From Nostocales cyanobacterium Centralia_MAG_434 (GTDB taxonomy: Bacteria > Cyanobacteriota > Cyanobacteriia > Cyanobacteriales > Nostocaceae), in contig JAJPJF010000177.1 in NCBI GenBank assembly GCA_021324415.1, forward strand, positions 20,788-84,787: a stretch of DNA of 64,000 nt, read 5' to 3'. A program made the translations under genes and the position numbers. The notes under the pieces were generated by a model. That model saw only the letters and a list, made by a program, of their open reading frames with translations. It was not told where the DNA came from and did no database searches. This document shows positions 49,551 through 59,134 of this stretch, piece by piece (within the stretch, counting starts at the first letter, position 1; each line of letters opens with the position of its first letter).

Positions 49551-51782
49551 CTATGGGACTTCAATAGGAATGAAAGCATTTTCTGGCAAATAGTTGCAGA
49601 AACGTCCTTCATCTGAAAGCACTAAAATCAGACGTAGAGGATAATCGGGAGGAATTTGTAAATCTGCCCAAGGTACCGCTATTTCTAAGCACTTGTTTAA
49701 AGCAACTTGAGCGCGACTGACACGTGGGTGCCATTGAAAATGCTCTTGTGCTTCCTGAAAATAAACCGATTGGGTGAGCAAATTAATTTCTAGATGGTGG
49801 TGAAATAAGTAATTAACAGGGGCTTTATCTGGCACTTCAGCTAAAGGAATAGGGCTATTATGCATTGTTCTATCAGGATAAAACCAAAGCAAATTCAACT
49901 CTGCTGGCAAATCTCGCCCTAATTGAATGCCAGATAATAAATCTACCCGGAGGTAGAAATTTAAGTGGTCTACTCCATACCATAACCTCTGGATATGACT
50001 GTTGTTGTGCATTGTTCCACGCGATCCACCTATTTCTATGCGTCCAGCTTTATCCCAATCTTGCTCATCACCTAGACCATCAATCATAGGATGAATAAAG
50101 CTTTGTGGTCGGTGATCTAGTCGTGCTTCGTGGACTTCAACAGGTTGCTTGAGATAGGGGGGTATAGGTTCATTCAACGCTTGGTAAATGCCACACAAAT
50201 GTGAGCGGAATAACTCGTCGAACATCGCATCTTGATTTGATGAATGTCCTTCTCCAAACCACCAAAACCAGTCAGACCCTTCTGCTGCGTATAACGCTTC
50301 CCATGCATCTGGGTTGTTTTCTTCTGTTGCTTCTGGATGATTTGCAAGCATAATTCTAGCCTGAGTTAGGTAATCCCAAGCGCGATTTTTTGCAGGATCT
50401 CCAATCCAGGTTGTGAAACTACCATCTACCCAAGAACCACTGTGTAGTTTTTCTCCAGGAATGGTTGCTGTGGCGGGAAACTTTTCTAGAAACTCGGAGA
50501 CTGTGACAAGTTTTAAATGTGGTTCGTTACTTAAGGTTTGATACAACGCCTCTAAGAAAGGTTTACCATCTTGAGGATAGAATTCCCAGCAGTTCTCACC
50601 ATCCAAGGCGATTGTTACCAACCATGGTTGTTCTGGTTGGTAATTCCTTTGCATGCGCGCGATCGCCTCCAAGTGACCAACTAGGTCTGCTGCTGCTTGT
50701 TTTGGCGGCATAGAACTGTAAGTAAAGCCGATCAAATCTGATAACCTATGATCGCGAAACACAATAGACACATCACCGGCTGGTGTTTCTAGGCGATATG
50801 GTCTATAGAGTAGGTTTGGTTCTTGGATATTCCCTGCACCATCACGATGGAAAAAGTGCTTCAATGTCCACCCTAGAACAGCTTCATCGGAGCAAATCCA
50901 CTTAAATCCTTGTTTGATAATATCCGGTAATATTTGGGGACTGACTGATTGTTCTGAAGGCCACAAACCACGTGGTGGCTGACCAAATCTATTTTCATAC
51001 AATTCCCAAGCTTTTTGTAAATGTCGAGGAATGTCTTCTGCCCACTGAAAGCGATACTGAGGCAGAGTCATATTTGGCACTGCTATCCGACCGGAATTTG
51101 TATCAGCTAGCAAAGGTAATATGGGGTGGGTGTAGGGCGTGGTTGTCACCTCAAGCTGCCCAGCTTCTTGCATCTTCCGGTGTTGTGGTATTATTCTTTT
51201 AAGAATTTCTCTTTGCTTAGAGTAAATTCGTTGGCGATCGCTTAAGGTGAAATTGCGTCCCTGCTTCAACCATGTTGCAATTTCTGGATCATCCCAAAAT
51301 AGGGGGTCAATCCATGCCAGATTATGCCAAGCTAGTAAATCGCTATAATCTTGGAGTTGCCAATTAGCTAAACACCAGGCATCCCCTTGTTCATGTTTCT
51401 GTTGGTACAACTGAGCATAGCGGGGGTGAGGATCAATGAGGGTGTGGTGATTGGCATCAAAAAAGTGTTGGATAATAAATGCTCGTTGCTGGAGAGTCAG
51501 TTGTTCTGTGGGTGTTAAGCTGACTTCTAAGTAGGGGTCAAAGGCAGTGCCAGCAATGTAATCATCCAGCTGCAATATGAGTGATGGCACCAAATTCACT
51601 GTCTGATGTAATTGAGGATAGCGCTCTAGGATGAGCACCAGATCTAGATAATCTTTTGTCCCATGCAACCGTACCCAAGGCAAGAGATAGTGTTGAGTGT
51701 GAAGCGAAACGTCTCGGCTAGGAGATTTGTACAACGGTTGATGCTGATGCCAGATAAAAGCGACATAAAGTGGATAAGACAT
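49551..51782 (-). CDS. Glycoside hydrolase family 57 protein
   Basis: A 743-residue GH57 enzyme acting on alpha-glucans (amylase or glucanotransferase type), relevant to glycogen metabolism. The family start is YVAFIWHQHQPLYK. The nucleophile Glu is in GLWPSEQSVSPQIL (about residue 268), and the conserved acid segment is IALDGENCWEFYPQDG (about 393). The region EGSDWFWWFGEGHSSNQDAMFDELFR (about 505) is also characteristic. The C-terminal 170 residues form a beta-rich domain (DHLNFYLRVDLLSG). No signal peptide, so cytoplasmic. Exact specificity cannot be told from sequence alone. Confidence 0.92.
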   Translation of the reverse strand: MSYPLYVAFIWHQHQPLYKSPSRDVSLHTQHYLLPWVRLHGTKDYLDLVLILERYPQLHQTVNLVPSLILQLDDYIAGTAFDPYLEVSLTPTEQLTLQQRAFIIQHFFDANHHTLIDPHPRYAQLYQQKHEQGDAWCLANWQLQDYSDLLAWHNLAWIDPLFWDDPEIATWLKQGRNFTLSDRQRIYSKQREILKRIIPQHRKMQEAGQLEVTTTPYTHPILPLLADTNSGRIAVPNMTLPQYRFQWAEDIPRHLQKAWELYENRFGQPPRGLWPSEQSVSPQILPDIIKQGFKWICSDEAVLGWTLKHFFHRDGAGNIQEPNLLYRPYRLETPAGDVSIVFRDHRLSDLIGFTYSSMPPKQAAADLVGHLEAIARMQRNYQPEQPWLVTIALDGENCWEFYPQDGKPFLEALYQTLSNEPHLKLVTVSEFLEKFPATATIPGEKLHSGSWVDGSFTTWIGDPAKNRAWDYLTQARIMLANHPEATEENNPDAWEALYAAEGSDWFWWFGEGHSSNQDAMFDELFRSHLCGIYQALNEPIPPYLKQPVEVHEARLDHRPQSFIHPMIDGLGDEQDWDKAGRIEIGGSRGTMHNNSHIQRLWYGVDHLNFYLRVDLLSGIQLGRDLPAELNLLWFYPDRTMHNSPIPLAEVPDKAPVNYLFHHHLEINLLTQSVYFQEAQEHFQWHPRVSRAQVALNKCLEIAVPWADLQIPPDYPLRLILVLSDEGRFCNYLPENAFIPIEVP

Positions 51783-51785
51783 AAG

Positions 51786-51866
51786 AGCAGTGAGGAGTTC
51801 AGAGTTACAAGTTAGGAGTTAGTATAAGACTCATAACTCATAACTCATAACTCCTAACTCCTAACT
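51786..51866. repeat. Heptamer repeats between GH57 and nfu genes
   Basis: AGTTAGGAGTTAG, a series of CTCATAA heptamers, then CTCCTAACTCCTAACTT. The two ends are complementary, so the array can fold as a hairpin. Same unit as at the recJ stop codon (13091-13110). Confidence 0.8.
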
Positions 51867-51868
51867 TT

Positions 51869-52117
51869 TCACACCACTTGCTCAACTTCTGCAATTTCTG
51901 GAATAAATTCCCTGAGGCGACGCTCAATACCCATTCTTAGAGTCATTGTAGAACTGGGGCAAGAACCACAAGCACCTTGTAACCGCAGTTTGACAACAGG
52001 GCCGTCGATTTCTACAAGTTCTACATTTCCACCATCAGACATAAGATAGGGACGCATTTCATCTAAAACTGTTTCGACGTTTTCTGGTGTCAGTGCCAAC
52101 TGTTGCGTGTTTTCCAT
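51869..52117 (-). CDS. NifU-like Fe-S scaffold (Nfu)
   Basis: An 82-residue protein consisting of a single NifU C-terminal domain. [20 protein letters not shown] is the usual start and [21 protein letters not shown] holds the CxxC that carries a transient [4Fe-4S] cluster. In cyanobacteria this stand-alone Nfu is the main scaffold for Fe-S delivery, including to photosystem I. It is encoded upstream of the GH57 gene on the same strand with about 86 repeat-filled bases between. Confidence 0.95.
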   Translation of the reverse strand: MENTQQLALTPENVETVLDEMRPYLMSDGGNVELVEIDGPVVKLRLQGACGSCPSSTMTLRMGIERRLREFIPEIAEVEQVV

Positions 52118-52251
52118 ATTTTATAGACCTCTATGGCTCAAAAATAAATTTCTTTCTTCAAGGTTTGTTAACTTGATCCTAGATCGAATTGAAGGTTGAT
52201 GGTAATTTGTCATTTGTCTTTAACAAATGACAAATGATGCATGACCAACAA

Positions 52252-52902
52252 CTACACAGTGACTGGTTCGAGTAGCTTGATGTTAGAGTAGCTAAACTCA
52301 GTTGTGGTACGATTACCATCTTTATACTCTTGCACGACTTGCTTGGTCATAATGTAGTATTCGCCAATTTTTTCATATGTGTCCTCAAATTTGAGAACGC
52401 TGGTGACATCATTTGTCTGCGCGTTACGGAAAATCGCATCATAGCGACTTGCAATATAGCCTGAACCCGTGTCGATACTTTCATGAGTATCAATCACAAA
52501 AGCCATACGTCCCATAACTCGACTAACTTGGCATATTTCTCGACCGCGGATTTTATAGTTAGAACCCATGGAGTCACCCTTGACTAAAATCTCGATGGCT
52601 CCAGTTGCATCTTCTTGACCTAAGTTAAACTCATGCTTACCATGAGACTGCTCAAAAGAATTGCGTTTACGATGGGTGACGATATCGCGCAACTGAGTGT
52701 AGATCCCTTCTTGCACCTGTTCATCTGCAACACCCGTAACTTCCACGCTCATGTCGTGGTTAATACGAATTTTTCCTGTGTAAACTTCATCTCCCTGTAC
52801 CAGATGCACATCTGCACTGTAGCCAGGAAAGTTTTCATCCCAGGTGTAACGACTTTCGTAAGCGGTTTGGAATAACTCGCGGGCTGTTGTTGGATGTGTC
52901 AT
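52252..52902 (-). CDS. DUF3386 family protein
   Basis: A 216-residue soluble protein matching the cyanobacterial DUF3386 pattern: TARELFQTAYESRYTWDENF, GYSADVHL, IVTHRKRNSFEQSHGKHEF and GREICQVSRVMGRMAF...YEKIGEYYIMTKQVVQEY. The text suggests a lipoprotein-sorting or sterol-like beta fold, but no function is established. No signal peptide is visible. It probably forms its own transcript between nfu and the GAF kinase. Confidence 0.85.
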   Translation of the reverse strand: MTHPTTARELFQTAYESRYTWDENFPGYSADVHLVQGDEVYTGKIRINHDMSVEVTGVADEQVQEGIYTQLRDIVTHRKRNSFEQSHGKHEFNLGQEDATGAIEILVKGDSMGSNYKIRGREICQVSRVMGRMAFVIDTHESIDTGSGYIASRYDAIFRNAQTNDVTSVLKFEDTYEKIGEYYIMTKQVVQEYKDGNRTTTEFSYSNIKLLEPVTV

Positions 52903-52982
52903 ATTACCAATTTGACTTCTCTTTTCTCAGTTTAATCTATAGTTAGTTGACCTTGGACAGCTCAGTATTAACGGCCAATAAC

Positions 52983-54740
52983 TTAATCTTGTGAATTGTT
53001 TTCTGATGCTGAAACCATCACTGGTTGTTGATACAGTGGTACTGTAAATGTGACTGTTGATCCAAGTCCTTCACCTAGACTGTAAAAATTCACTTCACCA
53101 CCCATTCCCTCTACGAGCTTCTGAGATATTGCCAAGCCTAACCCAGTACCACCATACTGACGGGTACGGGAACTATCCACTTGAGAGAAGAGTTGAAAGA
53201 GTTTATCTTGTTTATCTAAAGAAACACCAATCCCTGTATCTGCCACGCGCACTCTTACCATGCCAGGAAATTGTTGATCTTGAAATATGACCTTTTTGCG
53301 TATCACATCGGCAGTAACCGTGATTCCACCTTCATGGGTAAACTTCATCGCATTACCCACTAGATTTAGCATGACCTGTTTGAGGCGTTGATAGTCACCA
53401 TAAACGATAATTTCATCACAGGTATCAGGTGGATGCATATTGAAGCTGAGATTTCTACTTTCTGCCTGAGGACGAATGAAACTATCTATATCACTAAATA
53501 ACTCATTGAGTTTGACAGAGCCTAGTTCCAGCTCCATTTTACCTGCTTCAATTCTGGCAATGTCTAAGATATCATTGATAATATCAAGCAAGTATATAGA
53601 CGATTTATGAGCTTCTTGGAGAAATTGGTTTTGCTCTTCTGGATCATCTGCCATACCCTCTAGGATCAGCTTTAAAAATCCGATGATTCCGTTAAGTGGT
53701 GTTCGTAATTCATGGGTTACATTGGCTAGAAACTCTCGGATGTGACAGGTAGCTTCTTCGGCTTTTTGACTTGCTGCTTCCAATTCTTTGTATAAAGTAG
53801 CATGCGCGATCGCCGTTCCTAGTTGATCTGCGACATCTTTTGCCAGCTCTAGTTCATCTGCTGTCACCCCATCGCATTCGTTAGGTAAAGTAACAGCGAT
53901 CAATCCATTTGGTTGGTCTTGATAGCAAGTTGCAACCACTAACATTCTTTGCTGTTCTAACTGAGGATGTTGAGGATTGTCTACTAAAATTGGTTCTAGG
54001 GTGGTTAAAGCACGAGCAAAGGTAGGCTCAGAGGCGATTTCTATTTCTAAGCCAAGGATAGAACTAATTGCTGGTCGGTGATGCTCTGCGATCACCTGTA
54101 CTTTTGAGCGAGAAGGTTCATAGGGACAGATAATACAGCGTTCTATTGATAGAGCTTTCCCTAAATTGTCTACTGTTTGTTGCCAAATAATGTCTAAATC
54201 CAACGTGCGCCGGATATTTCTGGTAATTTGATTTACCTTTTTTCGGTGTTGTTGGGAACGACGTAAAGCCAGATTTTCTTGCGGTACAGGCGTTTTTGTC
54301 GCCACATTGACTTCTGTTGTGGTAACTGTAGATTGCAGTAATCTTCCCATTACCAACAACGTTGTCGCGGCACTTCCCATTGGTGGCATGATTGGACTTA
54401 TGACCAACTCGAACTCGTACCACTTTTGTTTAAAGCTAAACCAGCATTGAAATCTTTCTGGAGTCAAACTATTCAAAATTCGTTGCAATCGTTCCAGATA
54501 GGAGCTTTTGTCTACTGGAGCAAAAGTTTGCTTTCCATTGAGACTCTTAACTATTTGCTCAGACTTTAACCCTAGACTCTCACTATGTTGCCAATAAAAG
54601 GTTAAGTAACGCCCTATCCCATCTTGTGTGTACACCAACTCGGCTCCTAAATTTGCCCATAAGTCACAAGTTTGTTTGGTAAGAGGTTCCTGATTTTTTG
54701 ACACAATATTCGGCTGTTGAGAATCAGCAGTGATGCTCAT
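52983..54740 (-). CDS. GAF-domain sensor histidine kinase
   Basis: A 585-residue kinase. Residues about 30-160 are a PAS-like or unassigned region, and residues about 175-325 form a GAF domain (RRTLDLDIIWQQTVDNLGKALS). The HisKA box is FLANVTHELRTPLNGIIGF (His about 349). The ATPase has LKQVMLNLVGNAMKFTHEGG (N box), VRVADTGIGVSLDKQ (G1) and YGGTGLGLAISQKLVEGMGG. No membrane helix is present, so it is cytoplasmic. No response regulator is adjacent. The ATG at 54740 is preferred to a TTG at 54776. The sensed signal is unknown; no chromophore-attachment Cys of the phytochrome type is apparent. Confidence 0.93.
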   Translation of the reverse strand: MSITADSQQPNIVSKNQEPLTKQTCDLWANLGAELVYTQDGIGRYLTFYWQHSESLGLKSEQIVKSLNGKQTFAPVDKSSYLERLQRILNSLTPERFQCWFSFKQKWYEFELVISPIMPPMGSAATTLLVMGRLLQSTVTTTEVNVATKTPVPQENLALRRSQQHRKKVNQITRNIRRTLDLDIIWQQTVDNLGKALSIERCIICPYEPSRSKVQVIAEHHRPAISSILGLEIEIASEPTFARALTTLEPILVDNPQHPQLEQQRMLVVATCYQDQPNGLIAVTLPNECDGVTADELELAKDVADQLGTAIAHATLYKELEAASQKAEEATCHIREFLANVTHELRTPLNGIIGFLKLILEGMADDPEEQNQFLQEAHKSSIYLLDIINDILDIARIEAGKMELELGSVKLNELFSDIDSFIRPQAESRNLSFNMHPPDTCDEIIVYGDYQRLKQVMLNLVGNAMKFTHEGGITVTADVIRKKVIFQDQQFPGMVRVRVADTGIGVSLDKQDKLFQLFSQVDSSRTRQYGGTGLGLAISQKLVEGMGGEVNFYSLGEGLGSTVTFTVPLYQQPVMVSASENNSQD

Positions 54741-54925
54741 GACTAGAGTTGGATGAACAGAGAGCAATTTACACAATTGTTGCTAATTGCTGCCAAAAGT
54801 TTGGCATAGATTTTTACAACTTGGGCAGAGTTAATGGGCGGGTTTAAGTTTTTCGAGCATTTTCGAAAATATAATAGTGAAAAATTTACATTTTTTAATC
54901 CTCCTGTTCTGATAAATTGTTTAGC

Positions 54926-55162
54926 TTAGTCGTTCCATTCTCCACGTGGTGGTAAAGGTTTCCGAATCGGTGTACGTGTTAGCTCATCATCTCTTGAGGT
55001 TTCGCCCCTTAACCACTGGCGGATCGCCACCTCAATGACTTTGCTAGGATCATTGGTCAGATGTCGAATCTGTTCTACTAATTCGGAATCTAAACGGATA
55101 GAAATTTCTACCTTCTCAGTTAGTTTTTGCTCCCCATTGGTAGCTTTCTCTTTCATAGTCAT
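54926..55162 (-). CDS. Ribbon-helix-helix-type small protein
   Basis: A 78-residue protein. KVEISIRLDSELVEQIRHLT followed by VIEVAIRQWLRGE has the beta strand-helix-helix pattern of CopG/Arc-type DNA-binding proteins, common as antitoxins or autoregulators. No toxin-like gene is adjacent on either side, so a toxin-antitoxin pair is not supported. A second ATG at 55156 is possible. The tail TPIRKPLPPRGEWND is basic/proline-rich and may be a partner-binding segment. Confidence 0.7.
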   Translation of the reverse strand: MTMKEKATNGEQKLTEKVEISIRLDSELVEQIRHLTNDPSKVIEVAIRQWLRGETSRDDELTRTPIRKPLPPRGEWND

Positions 55163-55550
55163 AGGTGATGTACTCTGAATTTGTTTTTTCCAAGGTTTTG
55201 TAAAGTCTTTCTATATCTAGATTAGGACGACTGTGGGGGCAATAGCCCATGATATCTGTGTTTTGTACTCATTGATGTTTATTGTACGCCCCCGTGTGAT
55301 GAATCCCAGAAGCCAAGAACAGACTTTTATATATTTTTGAAAGTTCAACTGTCTTACAGTAAAGAGGGAAGTTTATTGTCTAATAACTCTTAAAACCAGG
55401 TCAATAGTCACTAGTCGCACTCACCCTGCTTTCTTTACTCTCTCACCTCTACACCAAAAAGAAGCGTCTTAGCGAAGAAAGCATTAAAATACGTTAAGTA
55501 TATTGCACTTTTCTCCTTGGTTGCTGCTAAAGCTAAATAAGTATAAGTAT
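55163..55550. other. Divergent intergenic region
   Basis: About 390 bases between the ribbon-helix-helix gene and lepA. No reading frame, tRNA or stable hairpin was recognised. It contains the lepA promoter region. Confidence 0.4.
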
Positions 55551-57362
55551 ATGACTGACGTTCCCGCAGCTCGCATTCGTAATTTCTGTATCATTGCTCA
55601 CATAGATCATGGGAAATCGACCCTTGCAGATCGCTTGCTGCAAGTCACTGGCACAGTAGACGAGCGGCAAATGAAGGAACAGTTTCTGGATAACATGGAT
55701 CTGGAACGGGAGCGTGGCATCACTATTAAGCTACAAGCCGCCCGGATGAACTATCAAGCAAAAGATGGTCAGCAATATGTTCTGAATTTGATTGATACTC
55801 CAGGACACGTTGATTTTTCCTACGAGGTATCACGCAGTCTTGCTGCTTGTGAAGGTGCATTGTTGGTAGTAGATGCTTCTCAAGGTGTAGAGGCACAAAC
55901 TCTGGCAAATGTCTACTTAGCTCTGGAACATAACTTAGAAATTATCCCAGTTTTAAATAAAATTGATTTGCCAGGAGCAGAACCAGAACGGGTGATCAGC
56001 GAAATTGAAGAAATTATTGGTTTAGATTGCAGTGGTGCAATTCTGGCATCTGCTAAAGAGGGAATTGGTATTGATGAAATTTTAGAAGCAATTGTGGAGC
56101 GGATTCCACCACCACGAAATACGATCAACGAATCTTTACGAGCGCTGATTTTTGATAGCTACTACGACAGCTATCGAGGAGTGATTGTGTATTTCCGGGT
56201 TATGGATGGCACCCTGAAAAAAGGCGATCGCATCTACCTCATGGTATCTGGCAAGGAATATGAAATTGACGAACTTGGGGTACTTTCCCCCACTCAGAAG
56301 CAAGTTGAGGAACTTCACGCTGGGGAAGTGGGCTATTTAGCAGCGGCAATTAAAGCAGTAGCTGATGCACGGGTAGGAGATACGATCACTCTTTCTAATG
56401 CTAAAGCGGCTGAACCTTTGCCTGGTTATACAGAAGCTAACCCAATGGTGTTCTGTGGGATGTTCCCTATAGATGCTGATCAATTTGAAGATTTGCGGGA
56501 AGCCCTACAAAAGCTGAAGCTCAATGATGCAGCTTTGCACTACGAACCAGAAACTTCTAGCGCCATGGGCTTTGGCTTCCGTTGTGGCTTTTTAGGCTTG
56601 CTGCATATGGAAATTGTGCAAGAACGCCTAGAGCGAGAGTATAACCTCGATCTCATTATTACAGCACCCTCTGTAGTTTATAGGGTGACAACGAATAAGG
56701 GTGAAGTACTGTATATCGACAACCCCAGTCACCTACCCTCTCCCAATGAACGAGAGAAAATTGAAGAACCCTACGTCCAAGTCGATATGATTACGCCGGA
56801 AACCTATGTTGGCACTCTGATGGAGTTGTCACAAAATCGGCGTGGTGTCTTCAAGGATATGAAATATCTCACCCTAGGACGTACAACACTGACCTATGAG
56901 TTGCCTTTAGCAGAAGTTGTCACTGACTTTTTCGACCAAATGAAGTCCCGATCGCGCGGTTACGCAAGTATGGAGTATCACCTGATTGGCTACCGTGAAA
57001 ATCCATTAGTCAAGCTGGATATTATGATCAACAGTGAGCCAGTAGACTCCTTGGCAATGATTGTCCATCGTGATAAAGCTTACAACGTTGGGCGGTCTAT
57101 GGCGGAAAAACTCAAAGAACTCATTCCCCGTCATCAATTTAAAGTGCCCATTCAAGCAGCGATCGGTAGCAAGATTATTGCTAGTGAACATATTCCTGCT
57201 TTAAGAAAAGACGTACTTGCTAAATGTTACGGTGGTGACATTAGTCGTAAAAAGAAACTCTTACAGAAGCAGGCAAAGGGTAAAAAGCGGATGAAAGCCG
57301 TGGGTACGGTGGATGTCCCGCAGGAAGCCTTTATGGCAGTGCTGCGTTTAGATCAGGAGTAA
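55551..57362 (+). CDS. lepA: Elongation factor 4 (LepA)
   Basis: A 603-residue translational GTPase that back-translocates or rescues stalled ribosomes. G1 is [15 protein letters not shown]2 includes RERGITIK, G3 is [13 protein letters not shown]4 is [11 protein letters not shown] and G5 is SAKEGIG. The C-terminal LepA-specific domain ends [20 protein letters not shown]. The frame is open to a TTG at 55503, but [19 protein letters not shown] from the ATG at 55551 gives the normal length. It is followed by the decayed gene at 57515-57736. Confidence 0.97.
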   Translation: MTDVPAARIRNFCIIAHIDHGKSTLADRLLQVTGTVDERQMKEQFLDNMDLERERGITIKLQAARMNYQAKDGQQYVLNLIDTPGHVDFSYEVSRSLAACEGALLVVDASQGVEAQTLANVYLALEHNLEIIPVLNKIDLPGAEPERVISEIEEIIGLDCSGAILASAKEGIGIDEILEAIVERIPPPRNTINESLRALIFDSYYDSYRGVIVYFRVMDGTLKKGDRIYLMVSGKEYEIDELGVLSPTQKQVEELHAGEVGYLAAAIKAVADARVGDTITLSNAKAAEPLPGYTEANPMVFCGMFPIDADQFEDLREALQKLKLNDAALHYEPETSSAMGFGFRCGFLGLLHMEIVQERLEREYNLDLIITAPSVVYRVTTNKGEVLYIDNPSHLPSPNEREKIEEPYVQVDMITPETYVGTLMELSQNRRGVFKDMKYLTLGRTTLTYELPLAEVVTDFFDQMKSRSRGYASMEYHLIGYRENPLVKLDIMINSEPVDSLAMIVHRDKAYNVGRSMAEKLKELIPRHQFKVPIQAAIGSKIIASEHIPALRKDVLAKCYGGDISRKKKLLQKQAKGKKRMKAVGTVDVPQEAFMAVLRLDQE

Positions 57363-57380
57363 GTCAGTAGTTTATAATTT

Positions 57381-57506
57381 GAAATTCGTAATTCGTAGTT
57401 ATCTCCAGAATCAATGTAGGAATTTGAAATAGTCTTACAAAGCTATTTCTTATTTTCTGTAAATAAATGTAGAGATTTGTCCTCATTAATTACGAATTAC
57501 GAATTC
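57381..57506. repeat. Inverted AATTACG heptamer repeats
   Basis: ATTCGTAATTCGTAG (57384-57398) and AATTACGAATTACGAATTC (57488-57506) are inverted copies of a heptamer repeat, flanking about 90 bases downstream of lepA. Confidence 0.65.
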
Positions 57507-57514
57507 TTATTTAG

Positions 57515-57736
57515 ACGAGTGTTGAGGACAGAGATTATCAAGAGTCAGTAATTTACCAAGATATTGTGCAGCAAGGACGGGAACAAGGAATCGCTGAAGG
57601 TAGAGTTGAAGCTCTACAATAAGTAGCAATGAACTTGCTGAAAACTGGTATATCCTTAGAGCAGGTAGCAATAGTTACTGGTCTATCAGTTGAACAACCT
57701 CAAACCTTGCAGCAAAAAAGTAAATCACAACACTAA
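57515..57736 (+). pseudogene. Rpn/PD-(D/E)XK transposase-type nuclease remnant
   Basis: A reading frame without a start codon, interrupted by an in-frame TAA at 57620-57622. It encodes VEDRDYQESVIYQDIVQQGR, EQGIAEGRVEALQ, then (after the stop) VAMNLLKTGISLEQVAIVTG. This is the usual C-terminal tail of the Rpn-family recombination-promoting nucleases (PD-(D/E)XK 'transposase'-type), which end in an EGR-rich helix and an LLKxGxSxEQIAxVTGLS motif. The nuclease domain itself is gone, so this is a decayed 3' fragment. Confidence 0.75.
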
Positions 57737-57746
57737 AATCTAAAAT

Positions 57747-58163
57747 CTAATCAAACACATATTTTTGAGCCACTTTCCAGTAACGGGAGAAGCGCTTGAG
57801 GTCGATATAACCGTCGTAGTCAAAAAACGGTTCTATCTCGAAGACTTCCAATTCTAGAGAACCTTCAATTGCACTGCAAATTGTTTCAAAACGAGGACTG
57901 GGACTCTCTGCTGTCACAACTTTGTTAGCGTTATGCTCTTTAGCAAAGGCTAAAATTTCTTGAGCAACATCGCCACGACGAATAACAACGGGTAACTCTA
58001 GTAAGCATTCGTAGATAAAGGTTAGGCGTTTCAGGCTCAATTGCCATTCTTCGATCAAAGCATCGTCCCAAACCCAAATGGCGGGTGTGTTGGGGTATTC
58101 TTGTAGTGCAGGATTTTGCGGACTTAGACAGTCGCCGTGTATCCAAATAATTGGGTTAGTCAT
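57747..58163 (-). CDS. Photolyase N-terminal-like domain protein
   Basis: A 138-residue protein corresponding to the alpha/beta (antenna) domain of DNA photolyases, encoded alone: NPIIWIHGDCLSPQNPALQE, PAIWVWDDALIEEW, RLTFIYECLLELPV, then RGDVAQEILAFAKEHNANKV. It follows the FAD-domain gene by 54 bases on the same strand. Together they would approximate a full photolyase/cryptochrome. Whether they assemble, and whether this half binds an antenna cofactor, is unknown. Confidence 0.82.
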   Translation of the reverse strand: MTNPIIWIHGDCLSPQNPALQEYPNTPAIWVWDDALIEEWQLSLKRLTFIYECLLELPVVIRRGDVAQEILAFAKEHNANKVVTAESPSPRFETICSAIEGSLELEVFEIEPFFDYDGYIDLKRFSRYWKVAQKYVFD

Positions 58164-58217
58164 GAAATTTGAACTTTTTGATAAAAAATTACCACCTTGC
58201 CAAGGAAGCCAAGAATT

Positions 58218-59069
58218 TTAACGACGCTTCTTTCCGCTTTGCCAACTTTGGCTATTAGGCTGTCTGGTAAACTCCCCTTGAGGAAAAAGTTTCGCTTCTA
58301 ATTCTTCATAACTCCCCTCAAAGTCGCAATGACCGTAGAGAGGACATTGACGACAGTAAATGCCTTCCGTGTAGCGTTCTAGATTTTCGCGGTTGAAGAA
58401 GTAGGGTTTTTGGCTAAAGGTACTGGCTACCCATTGCCAGGACATATTATTACTGGCTGGATCACCATCTAGTAGATGTTCGAGAAACCACTTAGCTCCT
58501 GCTTGCCAACGAATACGCTGCCAATGGACTATGTAAGCTGCTAGCCACATGCGTGCGTGATTATGCAGATAGCCAGTTTCTCGGAGATCATGGCTGAAAC
58601 TGTCGATGCAAACTCGTCCTGTTGTGGCTTGTTTGATGGTCATTGGCAAATTGGGTGCGTAGTCTTTGGGAGTGTAGCCTGTTTTGTATTCTTCCTGATC
58701 TTGCCAGATTCCATCCCCTAGCTTGACATATAAGCGTTGCCAATAGTCGCGCCAGCCTAACTCGTTAATGAGTTTGGTGGCGTCTTCTTGATCCTGTACA
58801 CGCTCCAAAACATAGTCCCGAATTTCGCGCAAGCTAAGCACACCATAGCGAATGTATGGGGAAAGTCGCGTTACAGCACCTGAGAAAAAATTACGTGTTT
58901 TTGCGTAGGTTTTAGGATTCACTTTTTGCAGAGCTTTTGTGCCAGCTTCACGTCCACCTATAGTTTCACTAATGTGGTTATCACGGCTGGCTGCTTGAGG
59001 AAACTCTTGTTTTAGATAGGCTACCAAGTCTTCACGGTTGGTAAAGTCACGTCGCATATTATTAGTCAT
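58218..59069 (-). CDS. FAD-binding domain protein, photolyase/cryptochrome C-half
   Basis: A 283-residue protein matching the helical FAD-binding domain of the photolyase/cryptochrome family: GAVTRLSPYIRYGVLSLREI, LINELGWRDYWQRLY, DSFSHDLRETGYLHNHARMWLAAY and LLDGDPASNNMSWQWVAS. The N-terminal alpha/beta domain is absent here and encoded by the next gene. Near the C-terminus YCRQCPLYGHCDF clusters three cysteines, which might bind a metal or Fe-S cluster. The ATG at 59069 (MTNNMRRDF) is preferred; the frame is open to 59135. A role in light-driven repair or signalling is inferred. Confidence 0.88.
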   Translation of the reverse strand: MTNNMRRDFTNREDLVAYLKQEFPQAASRDNHISETIGGREAGTKALQKVNPKTYAKTRNFFSGAVTRLSPYIRYGVLSLREIRDYVLERVQDQEDATKLINELGWRDYWQRLYVKLGDGIWQDQEEYKTGYTPKDYAPNLPMTIKQATTGRVCIDSFSHDLRETGYLHNHARMWLAAYIVHWQRIRWQAGAKWFLEHLLDGDPASNNMSWQWVASTFSQKPYFFNRENLERYTEGIYCRQCPLYGHCDFEGSYEELEAKLFPQGEFTRQPNSQSWQSGKKRR

Positions 59070-59134
59070 ATCCACTTGGTGCTTCTTTCTGTACGGATGG
59101 GAATAATAACATAAAGTTCTTGTACAGCATACCA

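Noticed and set aside
54926..55162. Complete toxin-antitoxin pair
   Set aside because: Only an antitoxin-like protein is present; no small toxin frame lies within 300 bases on either side.
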